Source: Coralloluteibacterium stylophorae
GTDB lineage: Bacteria; Pseudomonadota; Gammaproteobacteria; Xanthomonadales; Xanthomonadaceae
DNA: 64,000 nucleotides
Assembly: GCF_018122625.2 (NCBI RefSeq)
Contig: NZ_JAGQFT020000002.1
Coordinates: 62,001 to 126,000, forward strand
Direction: 5' to 3'
In this document: in pieces, positions 8,211 to 16,611 of the stretch
Layout of the letters: the number at the start of each line of letters is the position of its first letter
Position numbering within the stretch: the stretch's first letter is position 1
Translations under genes and position numbers: made by a program
Notes under the pieces: generated by a model
The model's database searches: none
What the model was told of the DNA's origin: nothing
What the model saw: the letters and a program-made list of their open reading frames with translations, nothing else

Positions 8211-10685
8211 TCAGGCGGCCTCGGCCGCGTCCGCGAGGCGCACGATCTGCCGTGCGCCGGCCGCCTCGAGCTCGGCGTGGTCGAAGTCGTCGACGGTGAT
8301 GGCGTCGAGCGTCATTGCCCGCAGCTCCTCGAGCTGGGTCTTCTCGACGGCGCTGATCCAGCCGCGCTCGACGCCGGCGGCCAGCTGCGCGTCGTACGGC
8401 GCCGTCTCCATGTCGCTGCCCTTGAGCGCCTTCAGGAACTTGCGCTCCACCGGCTCGGCCAGGACCACCTTCGGCAGGTAGGAATTGATGCGCCCGGCCG
8501 GGTTGTTGTCGCAGGGCGTGACGAAGGTGCCGTGGGCGAGGCGGTCGCGGGCGTCGCCCGGCGTCATCAGCAAGGCGGCAGCGCGGCGGCCGAGGCGGTC
8601 GCTCGGCGCCTGCGCGCGGCGTCCCAGCGGGAACACCAGCATCCACAGCAGCCAGCCGATCGGCCGCACCGGGAAGTTGCGCAGGGCGCCCGACAGCGCC
8701 AGCTCCATCTTGTGCACGGCGTCGTGGAAGGCCCAGGCCAGGAGCGGCTGGTCGGACGTCGGCCGGCCGTTGTCTTCGTACCGCTTGAGCATCGCGCTGG
8801 CGATGTAGAGCTGGCTCAGCACGTCGCCGAGCCGGCCGGAGAGCTTCTCCTTGAACTTGAGCTTGCCGCCGAGGGTGAGCATGGAGGTGTCGGCGCACAG
8901 CGCCAGCGCCGCCGAGTAGCGGTTGAGCTTGCGGTAGAAGCGGCGGGTGTAGGCGTCGCCGGGCGCGCGGCCGAAGCGGGACGCGGTGAGGCCCATCCAC
9001 AGCGCACGGACGGCGTTGGAGACGGCGAAGCCGATGTGCGCGAACAGCACCCTGTCGAACTCGCGCAGGCGCGTCTTGCGCTCCGGGATCATCGCCGCCT
9101 GCATCTCCTTCAGCACCCACGGATGGCAGCGGATCGCGCCCTGGCCGAAGATCATCAGGCTGCGGGTCATGATGTTGGCGCCCTCGACGGTGATGCCGAT
9201 GGGCGTGCCCTGCCAGGCGCGGCCGAGGTAGTTGCGCGGCCCGAGGATGATGCCCTTGCCGCCGTGGATGTCCATGGCGTCGCGCACGACCTCGCGGCCC
9301 ATCTCGGTGCAGTGGTACTTGGCGATGGTCGACGGCACGGCGGGGTTCTCGCCGCGGGTGACGGCCGCGGCGGTCGCCTCCGACAGCGCGCTGACCGCGT
9401 AGGCGTTGCCGGCCATGCGCGCCAGCACTTCCTCCACGCCCTCGAAGCGTCCGACCGACAGCCCGAACTGCTTGCGGATGCGCGCGTAGGCGCCAGTGGC
9501 CACGGTGAACAGCTTGGAGCTGCCGCTGGCGGTCGAGGGCAGCGTGATCGAGCGGCCGATCGACAGGCACTCCACCAGCATCGCCCAGCCCTTGCCGGCG
9601 TACTCCTCGCCGCCGATCAGCGCCGACAGCGGGACGAACACGTCCTTGCCGCGGATCGGGCCGTTGTGGAAGGGCACGTTGAGCGGGAAATGACGGCGGC
9701 CGATTTCCATGCCCGGCGTCTCGCGCGGGATCAGCGCCAGCGAGATGCCGAGGTCGGCCTTCTCGCCGAGCAGCTTGTCCGGATCGTAGAGGCGGAAGGC
9801 CAGGCCGATGATGGTCGCCACCGGCGCCAGGGTGATGTAGCGCTTCTCGAAGTTGAGGCGGATGCCCACGACCTCCGCTCCGTTCCACTGCCCGGTGCAG
9901 ACCACGCCGGTGTCGGGGATCGAGGTCGCATCCGAGCCCGCGAACGGGCCGGTCAGGCCGAAGCAGGGAATCTCGCGGCCGTCGGCCAGGCGCGGCAGGT
10001 AGTGGTCCTTCTGCTCCTGGGTGCCGTAATGCATCAGCAGTTCGCCCGGGCCGAGCGAGTTCGGCACGCCGACGGTCGAGCTCAGCAGGCTCGACACCGA
10101 CGCCAGCTTCTGGATCACCTTGTGGTGGGCCAGTGCGGAGAAGCCGAGGCCGCCGAACTCCTTCGGAATGATCATGCCGAAGAACTTGTGCGTCTTGCAG
10201 AACGCCCAGACCTCGGGCGACAGGTCGGCGCGCACGTGGGTCGCCTCCCAGTCGTTCATCATCCGGCACAGCTCCTCGCAGGGGCCGTCGAGGAAGGCCT
10301 GCTCCTCCGCGGTGAGCGTGGCCGCGGGCTGCGACAGCAGCTTGTCCCAGGCGGGGCGGCCGGAGAACAGCTCGCCCTCGAAGCCGACCGTGCCGGACTC
10401 GAGCATCTGCCGCTCGGTCGACGACAGTGGCGGCAGGATCTTCGTGTAGAACTCCAGCAGCGGCGCGGTGATGCGCTTGCGCCGGAAGTCCGGCAGCAGC
10501 AGCGGTACGGCGACGGCGGCAAGCAGCAGCGCGCACACGGCGACGGCGATGCCGTTGCCGCCGAGGGCCCAGGACACCAGAAGCAGGACCGCGCTCAGGC
10601 CGGCCCAGACCGGCAGCGACAGCCTGTGATAAGCGGCGATGCCGCCCGCCAGCAGCAGGGCGAGGATCGGAAGGAAGATGCTCAT
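8211..10685 (-). CDS. fadE: Acyl-CoA dehydrogenase FadE, long membrane-anchored form
   Basis: FadE is the FAD flavoprotein that catalyses the first step of fatty-acid beta-oxidation, turning acyl-CoA into trans-2-enoyl-CoA. The protein is 824 aa, the usual length of gammaproteobacterial FadE, much longer than classical ~380-aa acyl-CoA dehydrogenases. Two hydrophobic N-terminal helices (about 1-60) tether it to the inner membrane. The PFAGSDATSIPDTG substrate/FAD motif and GFAFRLYDP-type core are present, followed by the C-terminal DUF1974 region typical of FadE. Its ATG overlaps the stop of the upstream alpha/beta hydrolase by four bases (ATGA), so the two are translated from one mRNA. The divergent TetR regulator and an operator-like palindrome suggest fatty-acid-responsive control. 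Confidence 0.93.
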   Translation of the reverse strand: MSIFLPILALLLAGGIAAYHRLSLPVWAGLSAVLLLVSWALGGNGIAVAVCALLLAAVAVPLLLPDFRRKRITAPLLEFYTKILPPLSSTERQMLESGTVGFEGELFSGRPAWDKLLSQPAATLTAEEQAFLDGPCEELCRMMNDWEATHVRADLSPEVWAFCKTHKFFGMIIPKEFGGLGFSALAHHKVIQKLASVSSLLSSTVGVPNSLGPGELLMHYGTQEQKDHYLPRLADGREIPCFGLTGPFAGSDATSIPDTGVVCTGQWNGAEVVGIRLNFEKRYITLAPVATIIGLAFRLYDPDKLLGEKADLGISLALIPRETPGMEIGRRHFPLNVPFHNGPIRGKDVFVPLSALIGGEEYAGKGWAMLVECLSIGRSITLPSTASGSSKLFTVATGAYARIRKQFGLSVGRFEGVEEVLARMAGNAYAVSALSEATAAAVTRGENPAVPSTIAKYHCTEMGREVVRDAMDIHGGKGIILGPRNYLGRAWQGTPIGITVEGANIMTRSLMIFGQGAIRCHPWVLKEMQAAMIPERKTRLREFDRVLFAHIGFAVSNAVRALWMGLTASRFGRAPGDAYTRRFYRKLNRYSAALALCADTSMLTLGGKLKFKEKLSGRLGDVLSQLYIASAMLKRYEDNGRPTSDQPLLAWAFHDAVHKMELALSGALRNFPVRPIGWLLWMLVFPLGRRAQAPSDRLGRRAAALLMTPGDARDRLAHGTFVTPCDNNPAGRINSYLPKVVLAEPVERKFLKALKGSDMETAPYDAQLAAGVERGWISAVEKTQLEELRAMTLDAITVDDFDHAELEAAGARQIVRLADAAEAA

Positions 10686-11575
10686 GACACGGCTCCGGAT
10701 GCGCGACGCGATGAAGGAGAAGCGGAAGGGGGTGCGAGGCCGCCGAGGAACGGCAGGACCGCCTCGACGAAGGCCTGGTTGTCGTCGCCGGCGACCATGT
10801 GGGTCGCGGCGGGAAGCTGGACGTGGCGCGCGTGCGGCGCCAGCGCGAGAAACTCCTCGACCGTCGCGCGCGAGACCAGGTCGCTGCGGCCGCCGCTGAC
10901 CAGCAGGGTCGGCACGCGCAACGCGCGGGCGGCCTCGGCTACCAGCGGCTGGAAACGGGCGGTGTCGTGGGCGAACTCGGTCAGCAGCCGTGGATCCCAG
11001 TGCCAGTGCCAGCGGCCGTCGCGCTCGCGCAGGATCTCGCGCAGCTGTGTCGCCGTCTTGCGTGCGCGGTGGGGCAGGTAGGCGGCGATCGCATCGGCGG
11101 CGGCCTCCAGGCTTGCGAAGCCCTCGGGATGGGCGCGCATGAAGCCGAGGATGCGTTCGACGCCGGCCTCTTCCCAGCGCGGCGTGATGTCGACCAGGAC
11201 CAGGGCGCGGAATGATGCGGCGTGGTGCTGGGCGAGCAGGCCGAGCAGGCCGCCCATCGATGCGCCGACCAGGACCGGCGCCGGCGCCTGATCGGCCATG
11301 GCGATCAGGTCCGCGACGAACGTCTCGCCGGCATAGGGAACGTCGACGGGGTTCCGCCCGGAGTCGCCGTGGCCGCGGGCGTCAAAGCGGATCGAGGAGT
11401 GCCCCGCCGCAGCCAGGATCCGGGCGCTGCCGTCCCAGGCGCGTCGGGTCTGGCCGAAGCCGTGGGCGAACAGCACCGGCGCGCCGCTGCCCCCGCGGGT
11501 GCGGTCGAAGGCGAGGCGGGTGCCGTCCGACGTGGCCAGGACTTCGGCGGATGCGGTGGCTGGCGAGATGACCAT
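10682..11575 (-). CDS. Alpha/beta hydrolase
   Basis: This 297-aa cytoplasmic alpha/beta-hydrolase has an oxyanion-hole HGFGQT early, the nucleophile elbow G-A-S-M-G-G (VGASMGGLLGL), the RFDARGHGDSG strand typical of esterases and epoxide-hydrolase relatives, and a late catalytic His in AATHMVAGD. It lies directly upstream of fadE with a 4-base overlap, so a role in releasing or clearing acyl groups (esterase or thioesterase) fits, but the substrate cannot be read from sequence. I chose the ATG at 11575; a TTG two codons earlier is also open. The start codon sits inside a palindrome (11565-11594), so repression would act at both promoter and translation start. Confidence 0.85.
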   Translation of the reverse strand: MVISPATASAEVLATSDGTRLAFDRTRGGSGAPVLFAHGFGQTRRAWDGSARILAAAGHSSIRFDARGHGDSGRNPVDVPYAGETFVADLIAMADQAPAPVLVGASMGGLLGLLAQHHAASFRALVLVDITPRWEEAGVERILGFMRAHPEGFASLEAAADAIAAYLPHRARKTATQLREILRERDGRWHWHWDPRLLTEFAHDTARFQPLVAEAARALRVPTLLVSGGRSDLVSRATVEEFLALAPHARHVQLPAATHMVAGDDNQAFVEAVLPFLGGLAPPSASPSSRRASGAVS

Positions 11576-11594
11576 ACGCAATAGTATGGATCTC
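11565..11594. promoter_or_regulatory. Palindromic operator candidate over the hydrolase-fadE start
   Basis: Inner arms CCATAC (11572-11577) and GTATGG (11584-11589) flank a 6-base centre. Outer arms GAGAT (11565-11569) and ATCTC (11590-11594) extend the symmetry, with a 2-base insertion on the left only. The site covers the ATG at 11573-11575 and lies 125 bases from the divergent tetR gene. TetR-family repressors bind such sites. That this TetR binds here is an inference. Confidence 0.55.
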
Positions 11595-11719
11595 GCTTCG
11601 GGAGCGCGTCAACGCTGCTCCCGGGCCATCCACGTGCCTGATGTCCAACGGTTTATCCAGCGCCCGCGAGTGCTGCGCGCGCTAGGCGCCCCAGCGACGG
11701 GCCGGTACACTCGATCGTT

Positions 11720-12328
11720 ATGCCTGCACAGAACGACGCTTCCGCAAGCTCCCGGCCGAAGGCCGACCGCCCCGGCCGCCTGAGCGCCGACGACTGGTCC
11801 CAGGCCGCGCTCGACCAGATCGCCGAGCAGGGCGTGGCCAGCGTGGCGGTCGAACCGCTCGCGCGCCGGCTCGGGGTCACCAAGGGCAGCTTCTACTGGC
11901 ACTTCGCATCGCGCGACGCGCTGCTGGTCGCCGCGCTCGAGCGCTGGGAGGCGATCGAGCAGGAGACCGTGTTCGGACGGCTCGAGCAGATCCCGCAGCC
12001 ACGCGAGCGCCTGCGCGCGCTGTTTCGGGTCGTTGCCCAGGAAGTGACGCCCCACGCGATCTACTCGGAACTGCTCAAGGCGATCGACCATCCCGCGGTG
12101 CAGCCGGTGATCGAGCGCGTCTCCGGGCGGCGTCTCGCCTACCTGACCCAGGCGTTCCAGCAGGTCGGCCTCTCCGGCGACGCCGCCCAGCACCGCGCGC
12201 GCCTGACCTATGCCGCCTACGTCGGCTTCCTGCAGCTCAACCGCCAGCTCCACCAGCCGCGCCTGCATCACGACGAGTTCGAGGCCTACGTGGCGCACAT
12301 GATGGCGACGTTGATTCCCGAGGGCTGA
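11720..12328 (+). CDS. TetR/AcrR family transcriptional regulator
   Basis: This 202-aa regulator has a TetR helix-turn-helix at about residues 37-62 (EGVASVAVEPLARRLGVTKGSFYWHF-like, with the invariant GSFYWHF turn). The all-helical C-terminal ligand domain is divergent. It is transcribed away from the alpha/beta hydrolase-fadE operon, the classic arrangement of a local repressor and its target. A TACACT -10-like element at 11706-11711 lies only eight bases before the ATG and no ribosome site is seen, so the mRNA may be leaderless. The ligand is unknown; an acyl-CoA is plausible from context only. Confidence 0.88.
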   Translation: MPAQNDASASSRPKADRPGRLSADDWSQAALDQIAEQGVASVAVEPLARRLGVTKGSFYWHFASRDALLVAALERWEAIEQETVFGRLEQIPQPRERLRALFRVVAQEVTPHAIYSELLKAIDHPAVQPVIERVSGRRLAYLTQAFQQVGLSGDAAQHRARLTYAAYVGFLQLNRQLHQPRLHHDEFEAYVAHMMATLIPEG

Positions 12329-12524
12329 TCCCTGTCTGCCTGCGCCGCATCGCGCCGCGACGCGTAGCACATCCCTCGACAGGTGTCGCCCGGCGATCGG
12401 CACGGTCGCCGCACGGACGGCGACGGTGGGTTCAGTCGCCTGCTTCCACCATGCCGGCTCATATCACAGCCGAAGCTGGCTGGACGATTCCCGTCTTCCC
12501 GGCTCGGCGTCGTCGGTGGTCGAC

Positions 12525-13562
12525 ATGCAGTTCGCAAGCGCCTCTCATTTTCCGGTCGACCTGCACGTGCCGGGGCGTCGCTTCGGATTCCTGCGGATCA
12601 ACGAGACGGTGCTGGAGCGATCGACGTTCCTCGACAACCGGATCGAGGCGCCTCTGCATCAGGCGGAGTGGCGCTCGCTGGAAGAGGTCGCTGCGTCCGT
12701 CCCGCAACCGGCAGCGCCGCCGATGTGGCTGCTGCATACCTCGTTCTGCTGCTCGACGCTGCTCGCCCGCGCCTTGCACCTGCCTCCTTCATCCGTCGCG
12801 CTGAAGGAACCGCTGATCCTGCGGCGGCTGGCGGATGCGCAACGTGCGGGATGGGCGATCGATCCGTTTCTTCCGCCCACTGTGGCCCTGCTCGCGCGCC
12901 CCTGGCATGCGGGAGGGCGGGTCGTGGTCAAGCCCACCCACGTGGCCCTCAATGTTGCCGCGGCCCTGGTCGAGGCGGCGCCCGGCTCGCGGGCGCTCGC
13001 CATCTCGACGGGTATCGAGGCATTCCTCATCTCGAACCTGAAAAAGCCGCCAGCGACGCAGCAGAAGATTCCGGAACTCGCGCAACGGGCGCTGGAGGCG
13101 AGCGGGCTTGCCGCCCGGCTGCCGCCGGCTGCTTTGGCCCCGCCCGACATGTGGGCGGTGGCGGCGCTGCAGTGGTGCGCGCAGCGCGAGACGCTGGCAT
13201 CGATCCGCACACGGATCGGCGATCAGCGCTTCCGGATGATCGATGCCGATGTGCTGCTGGAGGATCTTCCGGGGCATGTCGCGGCCGTCGCCGACTGGTT
13301 CCAGCTGCAGCCGAGCGCGACCCGGCTGCGGTCGCGCGTCCAGGCCGTCTCGACGGTTCATGCCAAGAGCCCGGGCGAGATCTACGACTGGACTGACCGC
13401 GCGCGGGAGACGCGCTACCTGCTGCAGCAGTATGGGGACGATCTGCGGCGGACGTTGGCCTGGGCGGAACGGTGGGTCTACCCTGCGATGTCATCCGATG
13501 CCTTGGCGCTCGAGCGTACCGCGCCTCAGTACCTGGCTGGAGCAGCCGGCGCTTCGGCGTGA
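12525..13562 (+). CDS. Sulfotransferase-like P-loop protein, divergent
   Basis: This 345-aa protein resembles the sulfotransferase fold. After an N-terminal beta-rich segment comes WLLHTSFCCSTLLARAL (about residues 68-84), the position of the PAPS-binding P-loop, but with CCST instead of the usual RSGTT. KEPLILR follows, and a basic C-terminal third (RLRSRVQAVSTVHAKSP) is where the 3'-phosphate site would be. If active it would transfer sulfate from PAPS, but the altered loop leaves this open. The start is uncertain: ATG 12525 is chosen because similarity to a folded protein begins there, although no good ribosome site precedes it; the frame is open upstream to 12426. It is the first gene of the sulfotransferase/oxygenase/receptor cluster. 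Confidence 0.65.
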   Translation: MQFASASHFPVDLHVPGRRFGFLRINETVLERSTFLDNRIEAPLHQAEWRSLEEVAASVPQPAAPPMWLLHTSFCCSTLLARALHLPPSSVALKEPLILRRLADAQRAGWAIDPFLPPTVALLARPWHAGGRVVVKPTHVALNVAAALVEAAPGSRALAISTGIEAFLISNLKKPPATQQKIPELAQRALEASGLAARLPPAALAPPDMWAVAALQWCAQRETLASIRTRIGDQRFRMIDADVLLEDLPGHVAAVADWFQLQPSATRLRSRVQAVSTVHAKSPGEIYDWTDRARETRYLLQQYGDDLRRTLAWAERWVYPAMSSDALALERTAPQYLAGAAGASA

Positions 13563-13689
13563 AAGGGCAGTCGCTCGACAGCGACGCGCTTCTCCGGTGA
13601 CTGCCGGTGCGCAACAATGTGGCGCAGCTATCGTCGGTCAGCCCTGCTGATCGGCAGCCCACCAGCCACCAGCACAGGAGCCCGTCGCG

Positions 13690-14250
13690 ATGAAGCTTGA
13701 ATCCGCACGCAGCGCCATTGTCGACGGTCGGCCCGTGCAGGTGTTCGACGGTCTGCTGCCGGATCCCGGCAACTATGCCCAGGCGCTTGCGACGGCGCCG
13801 TTCCGGAGGTCCGAGCAGGCTCGTGCCGACACGCCGGAGTATCGACACTGGGCAAGCGAGACGCCGGTCGACGTTCTGGCGCGGCAGCCGATCGGGACGA
13901 TCACCGCGCAGGCGGTGATGGCGGCGACCGGTGGAGCCCGGTACCGCCCCTTCCGGGCGTACACGAACAGCAACGCCTATGGCGACATGCTCTTCAGCCA
14001 TGTCGACTGCGCGCCGGACGTCGGCGACGTCACCGCCCTCTGGTACCTCTGCGATCGCTGGGACTTCGAGTGGGGCGGCGAGACCGTGTTCTTCGACGCA
14101 CGCCAGGAGATCGCGTTTTCGGTCCTGCCGAGGCCCGGCAGGCTCGTGGTCTTCGACGGCGCCATCCTGCATTGCGGGCGACCGCCAGCCAGGATCTGCT
14201 ACGGTCCCCGCTTTACCTTTGCCATCAAGTACGAACGTGTTGCTGGTTGA
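13690..14250 (+). CDS. 2-oxoglutarate/Fe(II)-dependent oxygenase, prolyl-4-hydroxylase-like
   Basis: This 186-aa double-stranded beta-helix oxygenase shows the full metal and cofactor set: H104-x-D106 (SHVDC), distal H161 (AILHCGR) and R174 (GPRFTFAIKY) for the 2-oxoglutarate carboxylate. WYLCDRWDFEWGGETVFFD and PRPGRLVVFDG are typical of prolyl-hydroxylase-type enzymes that act on peptides or amino-acid side chains. An AGGAG ribosome site (13676-13680) supports the ATG at 13690. It sits between two sulfotransferase-like genes on the same strand; the next gene begins 41 bases on, so co-transcription is likely. The substrate is unknown. Confidence 0.85.
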   Translation: MKLESARSAIVDGRPVQVFDGLLPDPGNYAQALATAPFRRSEQARADTPEYRHWASETPVDVLARQPIGTITAQAVMAATGGARYRPFRAYTNSNAYGDMLFSHVDCAPDVGDVTALWYLCDRWDFEWGGETVFFDARQEIAFSVLPRPGRLVVFDGAILHCGRPPARICYGPRFTFAIKYERVAG

Positions 14251-14291
14251 CCTTCGCGTCCTCTGGCGATAACTGCCGCGCGCATACATCA

Positions 14292-15851
14292 ATGAGTCTT
14301 CGCATCGAGCGGCTGCGTACGCGTAGTCAGCACTACCTGACCCTGAAGCAGTGGGACGCCGCAGCCGCGAGCTATGAGTCGCTGCTGGCTGTTGAGCCCG
14401 ACGATGTCGACGCGCTCCTCGGATATGCGAAGGCGCAGAGCAGCCGCGGCAGGGTGCGCGCTGCACATGCCGCCGCCTTGCGTGCGCATGCACTGGCACC
14501 GCGGGAGCCGCGACAGGTGCTGGAGCTGGCAGGGCGCCTGCGTCTGCTGAACGAGTCGGGTCTGTTGGTCGATCTGCTGCGGCAATCGGGCATCGAACGG
14601 CACGATGATCCGGATGCGCTCCTGGAGCAGGCGCTGAGCGCGAGCACCATCAATGCCCATGAGGAGTCCCTGGTGCTGGTGGACCGGGTGCTCGAGCTGG
14701 CGCCGGACCTTCCCGAAGCCCGCTATCTCCGCGGCAACGTCATGATGTTCTTCGGGCGCATGGACGAGGCGGAAGTCGAACTCGAACGTGCGATCACCCT
14801 CAAGCCGGGCTATGCACAGGCGCACTGGGTCTTGTCGCGGCTGCGGCGGCAGACGCTCGAGCGCAATCACGCACAGCGCATCCGGGCCCGGCTCGCCGAG
14901 GTTCGCCCGGGCGGCCACGGCGAGACCTACCTGTCCTTCGCTCTGCACAACGAGCTCCACGATCTCGGACAGTACGCGGATGCATGGCGTGCGCTGGAAC
15001 GGGGATGCGCCGCAAAACGCGGTCTCGCTCCCCACGACCGAGCGGTGACCGCGCGTCTCTTCGATCGACTCAAGCAGCTGTGCACAGCAAACTTCGTGAA
15101 CCCCGGCCCTGCACCTGAGGGATCATTCGTGCCGATTTTCGTCATCGGCATGCACCGCTCCGGAACGACCCTGCTCGAGCGCATCCTTGGCGGTCATTCG
15201 CAGGTGGCCGACGGTGGTGAAACGTATCTCTTCACGGGTCAGATGAAGATCGCGGCGGATACGCACGTCTCCGGCGTGCTCGATCAGCGCCTGCTGGACA
15301 GGGTTTCGGACGTCGACTATCAGGCGGTGGGTGCCGGTTTCCTGCGGGCATCCGCCTGGCGCGCGCGAGGCCACGCCTACCTCACCGAAAAGCTGCCCTC
15401 CAATTTCCTGCACGCCGGGTTCATTGCGAAGGCGCTGCCGCAGGCGCGCTTCCTGCACATGCGTCGCGATCCCCGCGAGACCTGCTTCTCGAACCTGCGC
15501 ACGCTGTTCTCGGACATCGCGAGTTACTCGTACGACCAGCTCGACATGGCCGACTACTACCGCCGCTACCTCGACTTGATGGGTCACTGGCACGACGTGA
15601 TGCCGGGCAGGATCCTCGACATCTCCTACGACGCGCTGGTCGAGGATGCCGAGGCGGTGGCCAGGGACGTATTCGCGTTCTGCGGGTTGTCCTTCGAACC
15701 CGGCACGCTCGACCTCAACCGAAACGGGGCGGTCTCCACCGCCAGCAGCGCACAGGTCCGCGGCTCCATCAGCAAGCGGAAGGTTCCCGATTGGCAGCAC
15801 TACCGGCGGCACCTGCAGCCGATGCTGGAGGCGCTGGACGACCTGGTCTAG
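14292..15851 (+). CDS. Tetratricopeptide-repeat sulfotransferase
   Basis: This 519-aa protein has two parts. Residues 1-265 form TPR-like helical repeats (for example QWDAAAASYESLLAVEPDDVDAL and EARYLRGNVMMFFGRMDEAEVEL). Residues about 275-519 form a sulfotransferase domain with an intact PAPS P-loop, VIGMHRSGTTLLERIL, and a later LHMRRDPRETCFSNL that holds the 3'-phosphate-binding residues. TPR-sulfotransferase fusions are common in xanthomonads and alphaproteobacteria, usually beside 2OG oxygenases and TonB-dependent receptors; their substrates are not established. The TPR part suggests a protein or peptide acceptor. It ends 16 bases from the convergent stop of the second oxygenase. Confidence 0.88.
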   Translation: MSLRIERLRTRSQHYLTLKQWDAAAASYESLLAVEPDDVDALLGYAKAQSSRGRVRAAHAAALRAHALAPREPRQVLELAGRLRLLNESGLLVDLLRQSGIERHDDPDALLEQALSASTINAHEESLVLVDRVLELAPDLPEARYLRGNVMMFFGRMDEAEVELERAITLKPGYAQAHWVLSRLRRQTLERNHAQRIRARLAEVRPGGHGETYLSFALHNELHDLGQYADAWRALERGCAAKRGLAPHDRAVTARLFDRLKQLCTANFVNPGPAPEGSFVPIFVIGMHRSGTTLLERILGGHSQVADGGETYLFTGQMKIAADTHVSGVLDQRLLDRVSDVDYQAVGAGFLRASAWRARGHAYLTEKLPSNFLHAGFIAKALPQARFLHMRRDPRETCFSNLRTLFSDIASYSYDQLDMADYYRRYLDLMGHWHDVMPGRILDISYDALVEDAEAVARDVFAFCGLSFEPGTLDLNRNGAVSTASSAQVRGSISKRKVPDWQHYRRHLQPMLEALDDLV

Positions 15852-15867
15852 CTAAACGTTCGGATGC

Positions 15868-16527
15868 TCAGGCGCCGCGCATCTGGAACCAGCAGTTGAA
15901 CGCCACGGTGATGCGTTCGTCGTTGCCGAAGAATGGCAACACTTCATGCTGTACCCATGACGGAAACAGCACGAGCTGCCCGCCCTTGAAGCGCAGGTTC
16001 CAGGTGCCGTGCTGGTAGGGCATGGCCAGCCGCGCATTCCCGGCATCAAGGAACATGTTGCTGTAGCCGTGCGGGTTGTGGAAGCGGAGCACCCCGGACT
16101 CAGGCTGATCCGGGACCTCCTCACCCGGCGAGACGCAATACACGCCGGACCACGACGCCATAGGGTGCGTGTGCGTGATGGTGAATCCGCCCCGTCTCGT
16201 CACGTGATACCAGGTGTGCGAGAAGATCTGCAGCCGTCGCATCTGACCATCGTCATAGCCGTTGAGATGTTGCACCGTCCGGCCGAGGACGCTCCAGCAG
16301 AACTCGCGCAGGCGCTGGATGGCCGGTTCCTGCCAGGCGAACAGCGTGAAATCGCTTTCGAACACGCCTCGCTGCTGGGGCAGCGAAGGGTTCGGGTTGC
16401 CGAACCCACCCTCGCTCTCCCGCTGGAGCAGAAGAGCCTTCAGCTGCGCGTTGAGAGCCGTGGCTTCTGGATGCATGGCATCGGCGAAGGGAACGGCAAA
16501 GGGTGGATAGATGTTGGGCTCAATCAT
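15868..16527 (-). CDS. Putative 2OG-Fe(II) oxygenase of the TIGR02466 / 2OG-FeII_Oxy_5 type
   Basis: This 219-aa protein belongs to a different oxygenase family from the one at 13690. It shows H119-x-H121 in TITHTHPMASWSGVYCV, distal H194 in LFPSWVQHEVLPF and R205 in ERITVAFNCWF, matching the putative 2OG-Fe(II) oxygenase family PF13759. The ATG at 16527 has no clear ribosome site. It is transcribed in the same direction as the TonB-dependent receptor upstream of it but is separated from it by an intrinsic terminator, so expression may depend on read-through or on a weak promoter (TATGCT at 16554-16559). Catalytic role and substrate are inferred from family only. Confidence 0.85.
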   Translation of the reverse strand: MIEPNIYPPFAVPFADAMHPEATALNAQLKALLLQRESEGGFGNPNPSLPQQRGVFESDFTLFAWQEPAIQRLREFCWSVLGRTVQHLNGYDDGQMRRLQIFSHTWYHVTRRGGFTITHTHPMASWSGVYCVSPGEEVPDQPESGVLRFHNPHGYSNMFLDAGNARLAMPYQHGTWNLRFKGGQLVLFPSWVQHEVLPFFGNDERITVAFNCWFQMRGA

Positions 16528-16558
16528 CTGATGAGGTTCGCTATGAGGCTACGAGCAT

Positions 16559-16588
16559 AAAAAATGCGGCCCCTTCCGGGGCCGCATT
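16559..16588 (-). terminator. Intrinsic terminator of the TonB-dependent receptor gene
   Basis: AATGCGGCCCC (16563-16573) and its exact complement (16578-16588) form an 11-bp stem with a 4-base loop. On the minus strand the stem is followed by a run of six T (16564-16559). It lies 24 bases past the receptor stop. Confidence 0.9.
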
Positions 16589-16611
16589 CGTGTCGCACAT
16601 ACCGACGTCGA

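Noticed and set aside
8067-11081. Open frame of 1004 codons on the plus strand opposite fadE
   Set aside because: Antisense shadow of fadE and the hydrolase; low complexity and no start signal.
12459-12524. Upstream starts for the first sulfotransferase-like gene
   Set aside because: In-frame extension to 12426 lacks a ribosome site and has no protein-like pattern.
13617-13700. Small open frame of 27 codons that could be a precursor peptide for the oxygenase/sulfotransferase genes
   Set aside because: It overlaps the oxygenase start, has no ribosome site, no Cys or Pro-rich core and no leader-core pattern.
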